This document shows positions 9,027 to 17,727 of a stretch of DNA of 64,000 nt, piece after piece. The position numbers were made by a program, and so were the translations under genes. The stretch lies in NCBI GenBank assembly GCA_020252485.1, contig JADCCX010000033.1, positions 1 through 64,000 of the forward strand, written 5' to 3'. The DNA is from Methylocystis sp. Its GTDB lineage: Bacteria > Pseudomonadota > Alphaproteobacteria > Rhizobiales > Beijerinckiaceae. Position 1 is the first letter of the stretch; every line of letters begins with the position of its first letter. A model generated the notes under the pieces. The model saw only the letters and a program-made list of their open reading frames with translations. It did not search any database and had not been told where the DNA came from.

Positions 9027-9815
9027 CTAACCCGTTGAATTCTCGCGCTTCAAGGTGATCGTGATGGCCAGCACCGTAACCGTGACGATGGCGATCAGCA
9101 GCGTTGAAATCGCATTGATCTCCGGCGTCACCCCCAGGCGTACCTGGCTGTAGATGCGCATCGGCAGCGTTGTCGCCCCCGGCCCCGAGGTAAAGCTCGC
9201 AATCACAAGGTCGTCGAGCGACAGGGTGAAGGCGAGCATCCAGCCTGCGGCAATCGCCGGAAGCACGATCGGGATGGTGACGAGCCGGAAGGCTGCGGCC
9301 GGCGTTGCACCAAGATCGACGGCGGCTTCCTCCAGGCTGCGGTCAAACGAAACGAGCCTTGACTGGACGATGACGGCGACGAAGCAGCTGGTGAAGGTGA
9401 CATGCGCGATCGCAACCGTCCAGAAACCACGGTCCAGCCCGATGACGATAAAGAGCAGCAAGAGCGACAGTCCGGTGATGATCTCCGGCATCACAAGGGG
9501 CGCAAAGCCCAGGAAGGCGAGCAGGCCGCGTCCCCGGAATGGCCCGAGCCGCGTCAGCGCCAGCGCCAGCGCGGCGCCGATGATCGTCGCCAGGGTCGCG
9601 GAAACGATGCCAAGCTGCAGCGAGATCCAGGCGGATTGCATGAGCGGCCCATTGGACAGCAGTCCCCGGTACCAATGCGTCGAGAAACCGCCCCATACGG
9701 TGACGAGTCGGGAAGCGTTGAAGCTGTAGATCACCAGGATGAGGATCGGCAGGTACAGAAACGCCATGCCCAGCACGAGCGACGTGACGTTGAAGCGGGT
9801 CAATCCCCGCTTCAC
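9027..9815 (-). CDS. potI: Spermidine/putrescine-type ABC permease (PotI-like)
   Basis: A 262-residue inner-membrane permease with about six hydrophobic segments. The family loop EEAAVDLGATPAAAFRLVTIPIV is present in the second half; it contacts the ATPase. The start is taken as GTG at 9815, which overlaps the TGA of the preceding permease (GTGA). The longer in-frame reading to 9941 lies entirely inside that gene and is Arg/His-rich. It is last in the minus-strand order ATPase-permease-permease. Together with its partners it should form the membrane pore of a polyamine or related importer. No periplasmic binding protein is adjacent. Confidence 0.88.
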   Translation of the reverse strand: MKRGLTRFNVTSLVLGMAFLYLPILILVIYSFNASRLVTVWGGFSTHWYRGLLSNGPLMQSAWISLQLGIVSATLATIIGAALALALTRLGPFRGRGLLAFLGFAPLVMPEIITGLSLLLLFIVIGLDRGFWTVAIAHVTFTSCFVAVIVQSRLVSFDRSLEEAAVDLGATPAAAFRLVTIPIVLPAIAAGWMLAFTLSLDDLVIASFTSGPGATTLPMRIYSQVRLGVTPEINAISTLLIAIVTVTVLAITITLKRENSTG

Positions 9816-10726
9816 GGTTTCATGCTCCCGACGCCCGCGCGCCGCTGGCCGATGACGATAGGCAGCGCGAGGATCGCGAGCAGCATGACGGCGATCGTCG
9901 ATGCCATCGGCCAGTCGCGGTTGCTGAAGAACTCGGTCCACACGAGCCTTCCGACCATCAGCATGTCGGAGCCGCCGAGCAGATCGGGAATGATGAACTC
10001 GCCCATCACCGGGATGAAGACGAGGATGCAGCCGCCAAGCACCCCCGGCAGCGAGAGCGGCAGGGTGACCTGCCAGAAGGCGCGGGCCGGCGTGGAGCCG
10101 AGATCCTGCGCGGCCTCCACCAACGACCCATCCTGTTTCTCGAGCGCCGCATAAATCGGCAGCACCATGAAGGGGAGATAGGTGTAGACGATGCCGATCT
10201 GCACGGCGATTTCCGTGTTGAGAAGCATGAGCGGCGCGGAGACGAGCCCCGCCGCCAGCAGCACCTGATTCAGCAATCCGTCCTGCTCCAGGATGGCGAT
10301 CCAGGCGTAGACGCGGATCAGGAAGCTCGTCCAGAATGGCAGGAAGATGAGCGCGATGAGGAAAGGCTGCCAGCGGCGGCTGGCCCGCGCCATCGCAAGC
10401 GCGATGGGATAGCCGGCGAGCAGCGTCAGCAGCGTTCCCGTCGCCGCGATCCGAACCGATGTGAGGAACGCCGATGCATAGAGCGGGTCCGTCAGGATCG
10501 TGGCGTAATTCTCAAGGTCCAACCCTTCGATGAAGAGCCGGATGCCGGCCCATCCCTGCGACCAGTCGAGCAATGGCCTGTAAGGCGGCTGCGCCGATGC
10601 GGGGTCGGAAAGGCTCATGCGCAGGATGATGACGAACGGCACGAGGAAGAAGACGGTGAGCCAGAGCGATGGCAGGCCGATGATCGCGATCCGGCCCCGG
10701 TCCGGTCCCCGCTGCGGCATCCTCAT
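9812..10726 (-). CDS. potH: Spermidine/putrescine-type ABC permease (PotH-like)
   Basis: A 304-residue permease with about six membrane segments, including an N-terminal GLPSLWLTVFFLVPF helix and the coupling-loop motif EAAQDLGSTPARAFWQVTLPL. The chosen ATG (10724-10726) overlaps the TGA stop of the ATPase gene by one base (TGATG), a usual arrangement for translational coupling. The longer in-frame reading up to 10975 is a frame shadow of the ATPase gene. It pairs with the permease at 9027. Confidence 0.88.
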   Translation of the reverse strand: MRMPQRGPDRGRIAIIGLPSLWLTVFFLVPFVIILRMSLSDPASAQPPYRPLLDWSQGWAGIRLFIEGLDLENYATILTDPLYASAFLTSVRIAATGTLLTLLAGYPIALAMARASRRWQPFLIALIFLPFWTSFLIRVYAWIAILEQDGLLNQVLLAAGLVSAPLMLLNTEIAVQIGIVYTYLPFMVLPIYAALEKQDGSLVEAAQDLGSTPARAFWQVTLPLSLPGVLGGCILVFIPVMGEFIIPDLLGGSDMLMVGRLVWTEFFSNRDWPMASTIAVMLLAILALPIVIGQRRAGVGSMKP

Positions 10727-11823
10727 CAGCGAAGCACGCGGGCGTCGGCGGCGCGGAAGCCCACCAGAATCGCGGCGCCCGCCATCTGGCTGGCCTCGGG
10801 GGCCTGCGCCGGCGCCTGGGCGAGCACGATCCGTCCGTCCGGCAAGCACAGACGATAGGCCACCTGAGCGCCCAGATGCGCCCGATCCTCCACCCGGCAC
10901 GCCATCCAGTGATCCGCCGAGCCATCGGCGAGGGCGGCCAGCCGCATATGCTCCGGGCGCAGCACCAGCCAGCATTCCTCGGTCTGCGGAACCGCGCTGC
11001 CCGCGATTGCGATCTTTCCCGGTATGCCTTTGGCGCTCGCCAGAAGAACGCCATCCGGCCCGGCCTCCACCCTGGCGGGAAACTGGTTCAGATCGCCGAC
11101 GAAGGCTGCGACCTGCCGGTTCGCTGGCCGGTCATAGACCGTGCCCGGGGCATCGACCTGGATGATCTTGCCATCCATCATGATCGCCATGCGATCAGAG
11201 AGCGCCATCGCCTCCTCCTGATCATGCGTCACGACGACGAAGGTCGTGCCAGTCGAGAGCTGGATGCGCTTCAATTCGGCCTGCGTTTCCTGGCGAAGCC
11301 GCTTGTCCAGCGCCCCCAGCGGCTCATCAAGCAGCAGCACCTTGGGACCGCGGGCGAGCGCCCGCGCCAGAGCCACGCGCTGGCGCTGCCCTCCGGAGAG
11401 CTGATGCGGTTTGCGCCCGGCCAGCGCTTCAAGCTGCACGAGTTTCAACATCTCAGCGGTGCGCGCCTCGATCGCCGGCCGACCCAGGCGCTGCTGGCGC
11501 AGGCCGAAGGCGATGTTGCCCGCAACGGTCAGGTGCGGGAACAGCGCGTAGCTCTGAAACATCATGTTGACCGGACGCAGATGCGGCGGCACGCCCGCCA
11601 TCTCTTCGCCGTCGATCATCAGCGACCCTTTGTCGGGTTGCTCGAATCCGGCGATGATCCGCATCAGCGTGGTCTTGCCGCTGCCCGAGGGGCCAAGCAG
11701 GGAGAAGAATTCGCCCTTGCGGATGGAAAGGTCGATCCCTTCAAGCGCGGTGACGGCGCCGAAGGATTTCGACACGCCGCGAATGACAATGGCGTGGGAA
11801 GCGGAAGGCGAGTCGGCAGCCAT
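10726..11823 (-). CDS. potG: Polyamine-type ABC transporter ATP-binding protein
   Basis: A 365-residue nucleotide-binding subunit. Walker A is GPSGSGKTT (44-52), the signature is LSGGQRQRVALARAL, Walker B is VLLLDEPLGALD and the H-loop is VVTHDQEEA. A C-terminal TOBE-like regulatory domain (about residues 280-365) is typical of the PotA/PotG/MalK subgroup. It energises the two permeases that follow it without gaps. The start MAADSP is well placed before the conserved strand IVIRGVSKSF. Substrate is inferred from family only; putrescine, spermidine or another small cation would fit. Confidence 0.9.
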   Translation of the reverse strand: MAADSPSASHAIVIRGVSKSFGAVTALEGIDLSIRKGEFFSLLGPSGSGKTTLMRIIAGFEQPDKGSLMIDGEEMAGVPPHLRPVNMMFQSYALFPHLTVAGNIAFGLRQQRLGRPAIEARTAEMLKLVQLEALAGRKPHQLSGGQRQRVALARALARGPKVLLLDEPLGALDKRLRQETQAELKRIQLSTGTTFVVVTHDQEEAMALSDRMAIMMDGKIIQVDAPGTVYDRPANRQVAAFVGDLNQFPARVEAGPDGVLLASAKGIPGKIAIAGSAVPQTEECWLVLRPEHMRLAALADGSADHWMACRVEDRAHLGAQVAYRLCLPDGRIVLAQAPAQAPEASQMAGAAILVGFRAADARVLR

Positions 11824-11909
11824 GCCGCAGGATTAGCATAGGTCGGAAAACGCTGCACAGCCCCCGCGAGGGCACCCCATTCAAGGCCATCCAAATCCTG
11901 TCCGTACAT

Positions 11910-11992
11910 CGTCATGGCCGGGCTAGACCCGGCCATCCACGTCTTCAGTTCGCGGTAAGACGTGGATGGCCGGATCAAGTCCGGTCATGACG
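11910..11992. repeat. Long inverted repeat (palindromic intergenic element)
   Basis: The arm at 11910-11945 (cgtcatggccggg ... acgtctt) is mirrored by 11957-11992 with only a few mismatches and an 11-bp centre. Each arm itself contains the smaller palindrome ggccgggctagacccggcc or its diverged form. It lies between the divergent potG and deacetylase genes and can form a stable cruciform. Its cores resemble dispersed palindromes common in Hyphomicrobiales. Confidence 0.75.
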
Positions 11993-12060
11993 GTTTTGGG
12001 TCGAATGTCCATGGAATACGCGAGTGCTCAGCCATCCCTGTTTCCTGTCCGCCGGGTGAT

Positions 12061-12975
12061 ATGTATCGTTGCCGGATGAACAGCATCGCGCCCCCCTCCC
12101 CGCCTTCCCACGGCCGCTTTCCCTATAGCGCCATCACCCAACGGCCGGTCTATGACTGGCCGAACGGCAAGCGCCTCGCGGTCTATCTCGGCCTCAACCT
12201 CGAGCATTTCGCCTTCGGCCAGGGGCTGGGCGCAGAGCTGGCGCCTGGCGGTCCCCAGCCCGATGTCCTGAACTACGCCTGGCGCGATTACGGCAACCGC
12301 GTGGGCGTCTGGCGCATGCTGGAGCTCTTCGACGATCTCGGCCTGCCCGCCTCGGTGCTCGTGAACAGCAGCATCTATGGCTATTGCCCGGAAGTGATGG
12401 AGGCGGTGCGCGCGAGGGGCGACGAGATCGTCGGCCACGGCCGCACCAATGCCGAGCGGCAGGGCGTGCTGGCGGAAGCAGAGGAGGCCCGGCTGATCAG
12501 CGAGACGACCGCCGTGATCGCCGCCTTCGAGAGCAAGGCGCCTGCCGGCTGGCTGGGCCCCTGGATCTCGCAGAGCGCCGTGACGCCCGACCTGCTGCAG
12601 GAAGCCGGCTACACCTATCTGCTCGACTGGTGCATGGACGATCAGCCGGTGTGGATGAAGACGCGCAGCGGCGGGCGCATCCTTTCTGTGCCATACCCCC
12701 AGGAGATCAACGACATCCCGTCGATCGCCGCGCGCAAGGATTCGGCCAGCCAGTTCGCCGACATGATCATCGGCAATTTCGACGAGATGCTGAAGCAAGC
12801 GCAGAAGCAGCCGCTGGTCATGGGCATCGCGCTGCACCCCTATATCGTCGGTCAGCCCTATCGGCTGCGCGAGTTGCGGCGGGCGCTCACGCATATCTCT
12901 GCCAGCCGGGACGATATCTGGTTCACGACGGCGGGGGCCATTGCAGGGCATGCCGCCGAGGCAATGCCGGTTTGA
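12061..12975 (+). CDS. Polysaccharide deacetylase family protein (PuuE-like)
   Basis: A 304-residue NodB-fold protein of the branch that includes PuuE-type allantoinases and related cyclic-imide or amide hydrolases. Visible are the first-strand motif (N-L-E in LGLNLEHF), the GNRVGVWRMLELFDDLGLPA block, GDEIVGHGRTN with its metal-site His, and MGIALHPYI with a late conserved His. Cytoplasmic; no signal peptide. ATG 12061 is preceded by GGGTG; ATG 12076 is an alternative. Upstream in-frame codons lie inside the palindromic repeat and are not coding. The actual substrate (sugar N-acetyl group, allantoin or another cyclic amide) cannot be told from sequence. Confidence 0.8.
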   Translation: MYRCRMNSIAPPSPPSHGRFPYSAITQRPVYDWPNGKRLAVYLGLNLEHFAFGQGLGAELAPGGPQPDVLNYAWRDYGNRVGVWRMLELFDDLGLPASVLVNSSIYGYCPEVMEAVRARGDEIVGHGRTNAERQGVLAEAEEARLISETTAVIAAFESKAPAGWLGPWISQSAVTPDLLQEAGYTYLLDWCMDDQPVWMKTRSGGRILSVPYPQEINDIPSIAARKDSASQFADMIIGNFDEMLKQAQKQPLVMGIALHPYIVGQPYRLRELRRALTHISASRDDIWFTTAGAIAGHAAEAMPV

Positions 12976-13021
12976 GACCGGTATCTTCCGTGAACTCGGC
13001 ACAATCGGGCAGAAGACGCCG

Positions 13022-13243
13022 ATGGCGACAACCATCCACACCCGCCAATTGATGGCGGAACCGCGCGTGGTGATGCAGGCTCATGATTCACCGCTGGATT
13101 ACATCGCAACCGAAGCGGAACTCATCGTCACCGGAAACCGCGATCCCCGTCCGCAGGGCGTTGACTGGGATGCAGTGCAGCCCGATCAATTCGCCAGCAT
13201 CCCGTTCCTCACCGAGCTCAGGCAACGGATGATGCGGCGCTGA
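13022..13243 (+). CDS. Small hypothetical protein
   Basis: A 73-residue hydrophilic protein beginning MATTIHTRQL and ending in basic residues (RQRMMRR). I recognise no domain. It starts 47 bp after the deacetylase stop and 140 bp before the M20 hydrolase. Coding is supported by the codon pattern (G/C in third positions) and the lack of any longer gene on the other strand. It has no signal peptide or membrane segment. Confidence 0.5.
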   Translation: MATTIHTRQLMAEPRVVMQAHDSPLDYIATEAELIVTGNRDPRPQGVDWDAVQPDQFASIPFLTELRQRMMRR

Positions 13244-13382
13244 GCTGCTCGCGCGGCAAGGCTGAAACTCCGGCAATCGTCCAGATTTCCTGAGCGTGAC
13301 ACTGGCACAACGCACCAACGCGCTATAGCCTTTTGCCCAATACAAAGCGGGGTTTGGAGCCCGCCTGAGAGGAGTACCGGAA

Positions 13383-14801
13383 ATGGACAACCGCAACGAG
13401 ATCTGGCGCAATGTCGATGAGCAGAAGCCGCGTTTCATTGCGCTCAGCGACCGGGTCTGGGGCATGCCGGAGGTCTGCTACACCGAAGAGCGCTCGGTGG
13501 CCGAACATAAGGTCGAGCTTCTCGCGCAAGGCTTCCGCATCACGGAAAACATCGCTGGCATCCCCACCGCCATCATTGGCGAAGCGGGTGAAGGCGGACC
13601 GGTGATCGCTATCCTCGGCGAATATGATGCGCTCCCCGGCCTCAGCCAGGAGGCTGGCAAGGCGACCCACAGCCCGGTTGAGACCGGCGGGCACGGCCAT
13701 GGCTGCGGGCATAATCTGCTGGGCTCGGCGGCGATGCTGGCGGCCACCGCCGTCAAGGACTGGCTGGCCGCTAACAAGGTTCCGGGCCGCGTGCGCTATT
13801 ATGGCTGCCCGGCAGAGGAAGGCGGAGCCGCCAAGGCCTTCATGGTGCGCGCCGGGGCGTTCAAGGATGCCGATATCGCGATTTCCTGGCATCCCTCCAG
13901 CTGGTGGGAGGTCGTGCCGCCGCTGTCGCTGGCCAATACGCGGGCGGATTTCGTCTTCACCGGAAGGGCGGCGCATGCAGCCGCCTCGCCGCATCTGGGG
14001 CGCTCGGCGCTCGATGCGGTCGAGTTGATGAATGTCGGCGTCAATTACATGCGCGAGCACATGCCCTCCGACGCCCGCGTGCATTACGCGGTCCTCGATA
14101 CGGGCGGCATCGCGCCCAATGTCGTGCAGGCCCATGCGCGGGTGCGCTATTCGATCCGCGCGCGCGATCTGCCGGGCATGCTCGAACTGGCCGGCCGCGT
14201 CCGCAAGATTGCGGAAGGCGCAGCGCTCATGACGGAGACGAAGATCGAGATGCGGATCGTGAGCGCGGTGTCGAACATGGTGGCCAACGCGCCGCTCGAA
14301 CAGGCCTTGCAGGGCATCCTTGAGGAGCTGGGCCCGCCCCATTTCGACGAGCAGGACCGCGCTTTCGCGAGCGCGATCCGCGCGACGCTTTCGCCGCAGG
14401 AGATCGCCTCCGTCTGGCGTTCGATCGGGATGGAGGATACCGGCGCCCCGCTTGCCGATTTCACCGTGCCGCTCGATGCCAGGCGCAACCCGATGATCGG
14501 ATCGACCGATGTCGGCGATGTCTCCTGGGCCGTGCCGACGGTTCAGGCCCATGCGCCGACGGTGGCGATCGGAACGCCCTTCCACACCTGGCAGATCGTG
14601 GCGCAGGGCAAGGAGCCCGCCGCCCATAAGGCGATGGTGCAGGTCTCCAAGGCCATGGCCTCGCTGGCGATCGCCGCCATCACGGATCCGGCCCTCCTTG
14701 CGGCGGCAAAGGCCGATCACGCTCGCCAACTCAAGGCGACGCCCTATATTTGCCCCATCCCGGAGACAGTGAAACCGCCTCTCGATATGTCGCGCGGCTA
14801 G
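13383..14801 (+). CDS. M20 family amidohydrolase (AbgB-like)
   Basis: A 472-residue zinc peptidase/amidohydrolase resembling subunit B of p-aminobenzoyl-glutamate hydrolase. It has the metal-site stretch GEYDALPG (Asp), GHGHGCGHN (His), then PAEEGG with the catalytic Glu and ISWHPSS with a further His. A dimerisation domain occupies roughly residues 190-310, and a late GSTDVGDVSW carries the last acidic ligand region. It cleaves an amide or peptide bond of a small substrate in the cytoplasm. It is the first gene of a likely operon with the dipeptide-type importer starting at 14942, so it probably processes the imported compound. GAGAGGAG precedes the ATG. Confidence 0.87.
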   Translation: MDNRNEIWRNVDEQKPRFIALSDRVWGMPEVCYTEERSVAEHKVELLAQGFRITENIAGIPTAIIGEAGEGGPVIAILGEYDALPGLSQEAGKATHSPVETGGHGHGCGHNLLGSAAMLAATAVKDWLAANKVPGRVRYYGCPAEEGGAAKAFMVRAGAFKDADIAISWHPSSWWEVVPPLSLANTRADFVFTGRAAHAAASPHLGRSALDAVELMNVGVNYMREHMPSDARVHYAVLDTGGIAPNVVQAHARVRYSIRARDLPGMLELAGRVRKIAEGAALMTETKIEMRIVSAVSNMVANAPLEQALQGILEELGPPHFDEQDRAFASAIRATLSPQEIASVWRSIGMEDTGAPLADFTVPLDARRNPMIGSTDVGDVSWAVPTVQAHAPTVAIGTPFHTWQIVAQGKEPAAHKAMVQVSKAMASLAIAAITDPALLAAAKADHARQLKATPYICPIPETVKPPLDMSRG

Positions 14802-14941
14802 GCCAGTCTTCGATCCGGTTGACGCGCGCTGATCTGACTGTTGTATTGCCTGCCGGGAGCGAGCAAAGCCGCGCAAAATCGGCACAGGCATTGTTTCGAT
14901 AACATCAACGAGCCGGAAGCGGCAAACCCAAGGGGTACAAG

Positions 14942-16732
14942 ATGGAAGAGAAAGACATTCGCGGCCTGATTTCGCAGGTCAAAGACGGTTCAATGGACCG
15001 CCGCGCCTTCGTCCGCACGATGGTTGGGCTTGGGCTTACGGCGCCGATGGCGACAATGATGCTGCTGCACTCGGGCGTAGCGATGTCACAGGTGAAATCG
15101 ACCTACAGCGCCACCAAGCGTGGCGGCGGCGGGCCGTTGAAGGTGCTTTGGTGGCAGGGGGCGACGCTGCTCAACCCGCATTTCGCGGTCGGCACCAAGG
15201 ATCAGGACGGTTCGCGCGTGTTTTACGAGCCGCTCGCCGGCTGGGATAACGAAGGAAATCTCATCCCGATTCTCGCCTCAGAAATCCCGAGCCGCGAGAA
15301 TGGCGGCCTTGCAGCGGACGGCATGAGCGTTGTCTGGAAGATCAAGCCGAATGTGAGATGGCACGACGGCAAGCCGCTGACGGCGGATGACCTTGTTTTC
15401 AATTGGGAATATGCGCGGGACCCCGCGACGGCGTCGGTCACGGTCGGTTCCTACAAGGATGTCGAGGTCGAAAAGATCGACAACCTCTCCGTGCGGGTGA
15501 AGTTCAAGAAGCCGACGCCTTTCTGGGCGGATGCCTTCGTCGGCGTGCGTGGCATGCTGATCCCCAAGCATCTCTTCGGTGAATACATGGGTGCGAAATC
15601 CCGCGATGCGCCAAACAACCTCAAGCCCGTCGGCACCGGCCCCTATAAGTTCGTCGATTTCAAGCCAGGCGATCTCGTCAAGGGCGAGATCAACATGGAC
15701 TATCACATGCCGAACCGACCCTTCTTCGACACAATCGAGATAAAGGGCGGCGGCGATGCGGTTTCTGCGGCTCGCGCCGTGATCCAGACCGCCGAATACG
15801 ATTTCGGCTGGAACATCCAGGTCGAGGAAGAGGTTCTCGCGCGCCTCGAAAGAGGCGGCAAGGGCAAGGCCGTGGTTACGCCTGGCGGCAATATCGAGTT
15901 CATCCTGCTCAACAACACCGACCCCTGGACGGAAGTTGACGGAGAACGCTCGAGCATGAAGACCAAGCATCCGCTCCTGTCTGATCCTGCAGTGCGTAAG
16001 GCCATGGCCCTGCTGGTCGACAAGAAGTCGATCGAGCAGCACATCTACGGCCGCGCCGGCATCGCGACCGGCAACTTCCTCAACTCTCCGCCGCGTTTCA
16101 ATTCAAAGAACACAGTCTGGGAGTTCGATATCGAGAAGGCCAAGAAGCTGCTGGACGATGCCGGCTGGAAACCTGGCGCCGATGGCGTGCGCGAGAAGGG
16201 CGGCAAGAAGCTGAAGATGGTCTACCAGACCTCGATCAACTCTCCACGCCAGAAAACGCAGGCGATTGTGAAGCAGGCATGCCAGCGTGCCGGAATCGAT
16301 CTTGAGCTTAAATCGATCACGGCCTCGGTGTTCTTCTCGTCAGATGTGGCGAACCCGGATACCTACACCAAGTTTTACTGCGACATCGAGATGTATACCA
16401 CCACAATGACTGAGCCGGATCCCGGCCTGTTCATGAACCAGTATTGCTCCTGGGAAGTCGCCACGAAGGAAAACAAGTGGCAGGGCCGCAACATCTGCCG
16501 CTGGGTGAACAAGGAATATGACGACCTCTACCGGGCGTCCGAAGGCGAGCTTGACCCGGTCAAGCGCGCCAGCATGTTCATCCGCATGAATGACCTTCCC
16601 TGCGGCGATCCCACGATCATCCCGGTCATGTTCCGCCCCCGTGTCTCGGTCAATGTCGACAACCTCGTTCCGTTCCTGAGCGGCTGGGATATCGACATGG
16701 GTTCGATCCAGGAATGGTATCGCAAGGCGTGA
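14942..16732 (+). CDS. Peptide/nickel-type ABC transporter substrate-binding protein
   Basis: A 596-residue family-5 solute-binding protein. The N-terminus has a Tat-like leader (DRRAFVRTMVGLGLTAP at about residues 19-35) preceded by an unusually long 18-residue n-region, so folded export by Tat is likely. The family signature region (WHDGKPLTADDLVFNWEYA) sits near residues 140-160. The 5' gap of 140 bp probably carries the promoter; AAGGGG precedes the ATG. It delivers substrate to the permeases encoded at 16768 and 17693. Confidence 0.9.
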   Translation: MEEKDIRGLISQVKDGSMDRRAFVRTMVGLGLTAPMATMMLLHSGVAMSQVKSTYSATKRGGGGPLKVLWWQGATLLNPHFAVGTKDQDGSRVFYEPLAGWDNEGNLIPILASEIPSRENGGLAADGMSVVWKIKPNVRWHDGKPLTADDLVFNWEYARDPATASVTVGSYKDVEVEKIDNLSVRVKFKKPTPFWADAFVGVRGMLIPKHLFGEYMGAKSRDAPNNLKPVGTGPYKFVDFKPGDLVKGEINMDYHMPNRPFFDTIEIKGGGDAVSAARAVIQTAEYDFGWNIQVEEEVLARLERGGKGKAVVTPGGNIEFILLNNTDPWTEVDGERSSMKTKHPLLSDPAVRKAMALLVDKKSIEQHIYGRAGIATGNFLNSPPRFNSKNTVWEFDIEKAKKLLDDAGWKPGADGVREKGGKKLKMVYQTSINSPRQKTQAIVKQACQRAGIDLELKSITASVFFSSDVANPDTYTKFYCDIEMYTTTMTEPDPGLFMNQYCSWEVATKENKWQGRNICRWVNKEYDDLYRASEGELDPVKRASMFIRMNDLPCGDPTIIPVMFRPRVSVNVDNLVPFLSGWDIDMGSIQEWYRKA

Positions 16733-16767
16733 TCCCTCCCCTATCCGGGCGGCTTGGGATCTAGATC

Positions 16768-17727
16768 ATGGGTAATTATGTTCTGCGTCGGCTGATGATT
16801 GCGATTCCGAGCCTTCTCGGAATTTCGCTGGTACTCTTCTGTGTGCTGGCGCTGGCGCCGGGCGATCCCTTCGAGGAGCTTGCCACCAACCCCAATGTGC
16901 CGCCCGAGGTTCGGGCGGCGCTGCGCGCGAAGTTCGGGATCGATGATCCTGTTTTCGTTCGCTATTTCCGATGGTTGGCCGCGATGGCGCAAGGCGATTG
17001 GGGCTTTTCCTTCGTCAGCCGCATGGATGTCGACCAGCTGATCCTCCAGCGGCTCCCCGCCACGCTGTTCGTCGTCGGCCTCAGCCAGCTTCTGGCAATC
17101 GCCATCGCCATCCCGGTCGGTGTCTTTGCCGCGACGCGGCCCTATTCCCTGTTCGACCAGATCGCGAGCACGCTCGCCTTTGTCGGCTTCTCGTTGCCGA
17201 CCTTCTTCACCGGACTGCTGCTGATCCTGCTCTTTTCGATCACGCTCGACTGGCTGCCATTCGTTTACCGTTCGGATATAGCGGCAACAGGCTGGCGATG
17301 GTGGTGGGAGCAGTTCCGGCAATCGATCATGCCGATCAGCGTGCTCGGCTTTTTCCAGGCCGCGTCGATGACGCGTTATGTCCGCTCCGCTGTTCTCGAC
17401 GTCATCCGCCTTGATTACGTGACGACGGCGCGCGCCAAAGGGCTTGGCGAAAAGGTGGTCATCACCAAGCATGTCGTGCGCAACGCGCTCATCCCGGTGG
17501 TCACGCTTGTTGCCCTTCAGATGCCGGCGATCTTCGGCGGCGCCATCGTCACCGAGCAGATCTTCCGCATTCCGGGCATCGGCGCGCTCTTGATTTCCTC
17601 CATTTTGGCGAATGATACGCCGGTCATCATGGCAGTGACCTTCGTTTTCGCCTGCCTTGTCGTGTTCTTCAACCTTGTCGCGGATGTGCTCTATGGCTGG
17701 CTCGACCCCCGCATCACTTACCGCTGA
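16768..17727 (+). CDS. Dipeptide-type ABC permease (DppB-like)
   Basis: A 319-residue membrane protein with about six TM segments. It starts with the family opening YVLRRLMIAIPSLLGISLVLF and contains the coupling motif DYVTTARAKGLGEKVVITKHVVRNALIP. It follows the binding-protein gene by 35 bp. It forms the channel with the second permease, whose start it overlaps. Confidence 0.92.
   Translation: MGNYVLRRLMIAIPSLLGISLVLFCVLALAPGDPFEELATNPNVPPEVRAALRAKFGIDDPVFVRYFRWLAAMAQGDWGFSFVSRMDVDQLILQRLPATLFVVGLSQLLAIAIAIPVGVFAATRPYSLFDQIASTLAFVGFSLPTFFTGLLLILLFSITLDWLPFVYRSDIAATGWRWWWEQFRQSIMPISVLGFFQAASMTRYVRSAVLDVIRLDYVTTARAKGLGEKVVITKHVVRNALIPVVTLVALQMPAIFGGAIVTEQIFRIPGIGALLISSILANDTPVIMAVTFVFACLVVFFNLVADVLYGWLDPRITYR

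Noticed and set aside
12061-12975. Naming the deacetylase-fold protein as allantoinase PuuE outright
   Set aside because: The fold branch fits, but no other urate or allantoin genes flank it and substrate residues cannot be judged by eye.
13323-14891. A 522-codon open frame opposite the M20 hydrolase
   Set aside because: Arg/His-rich shadow of a gene with intact metal-binding motifs.
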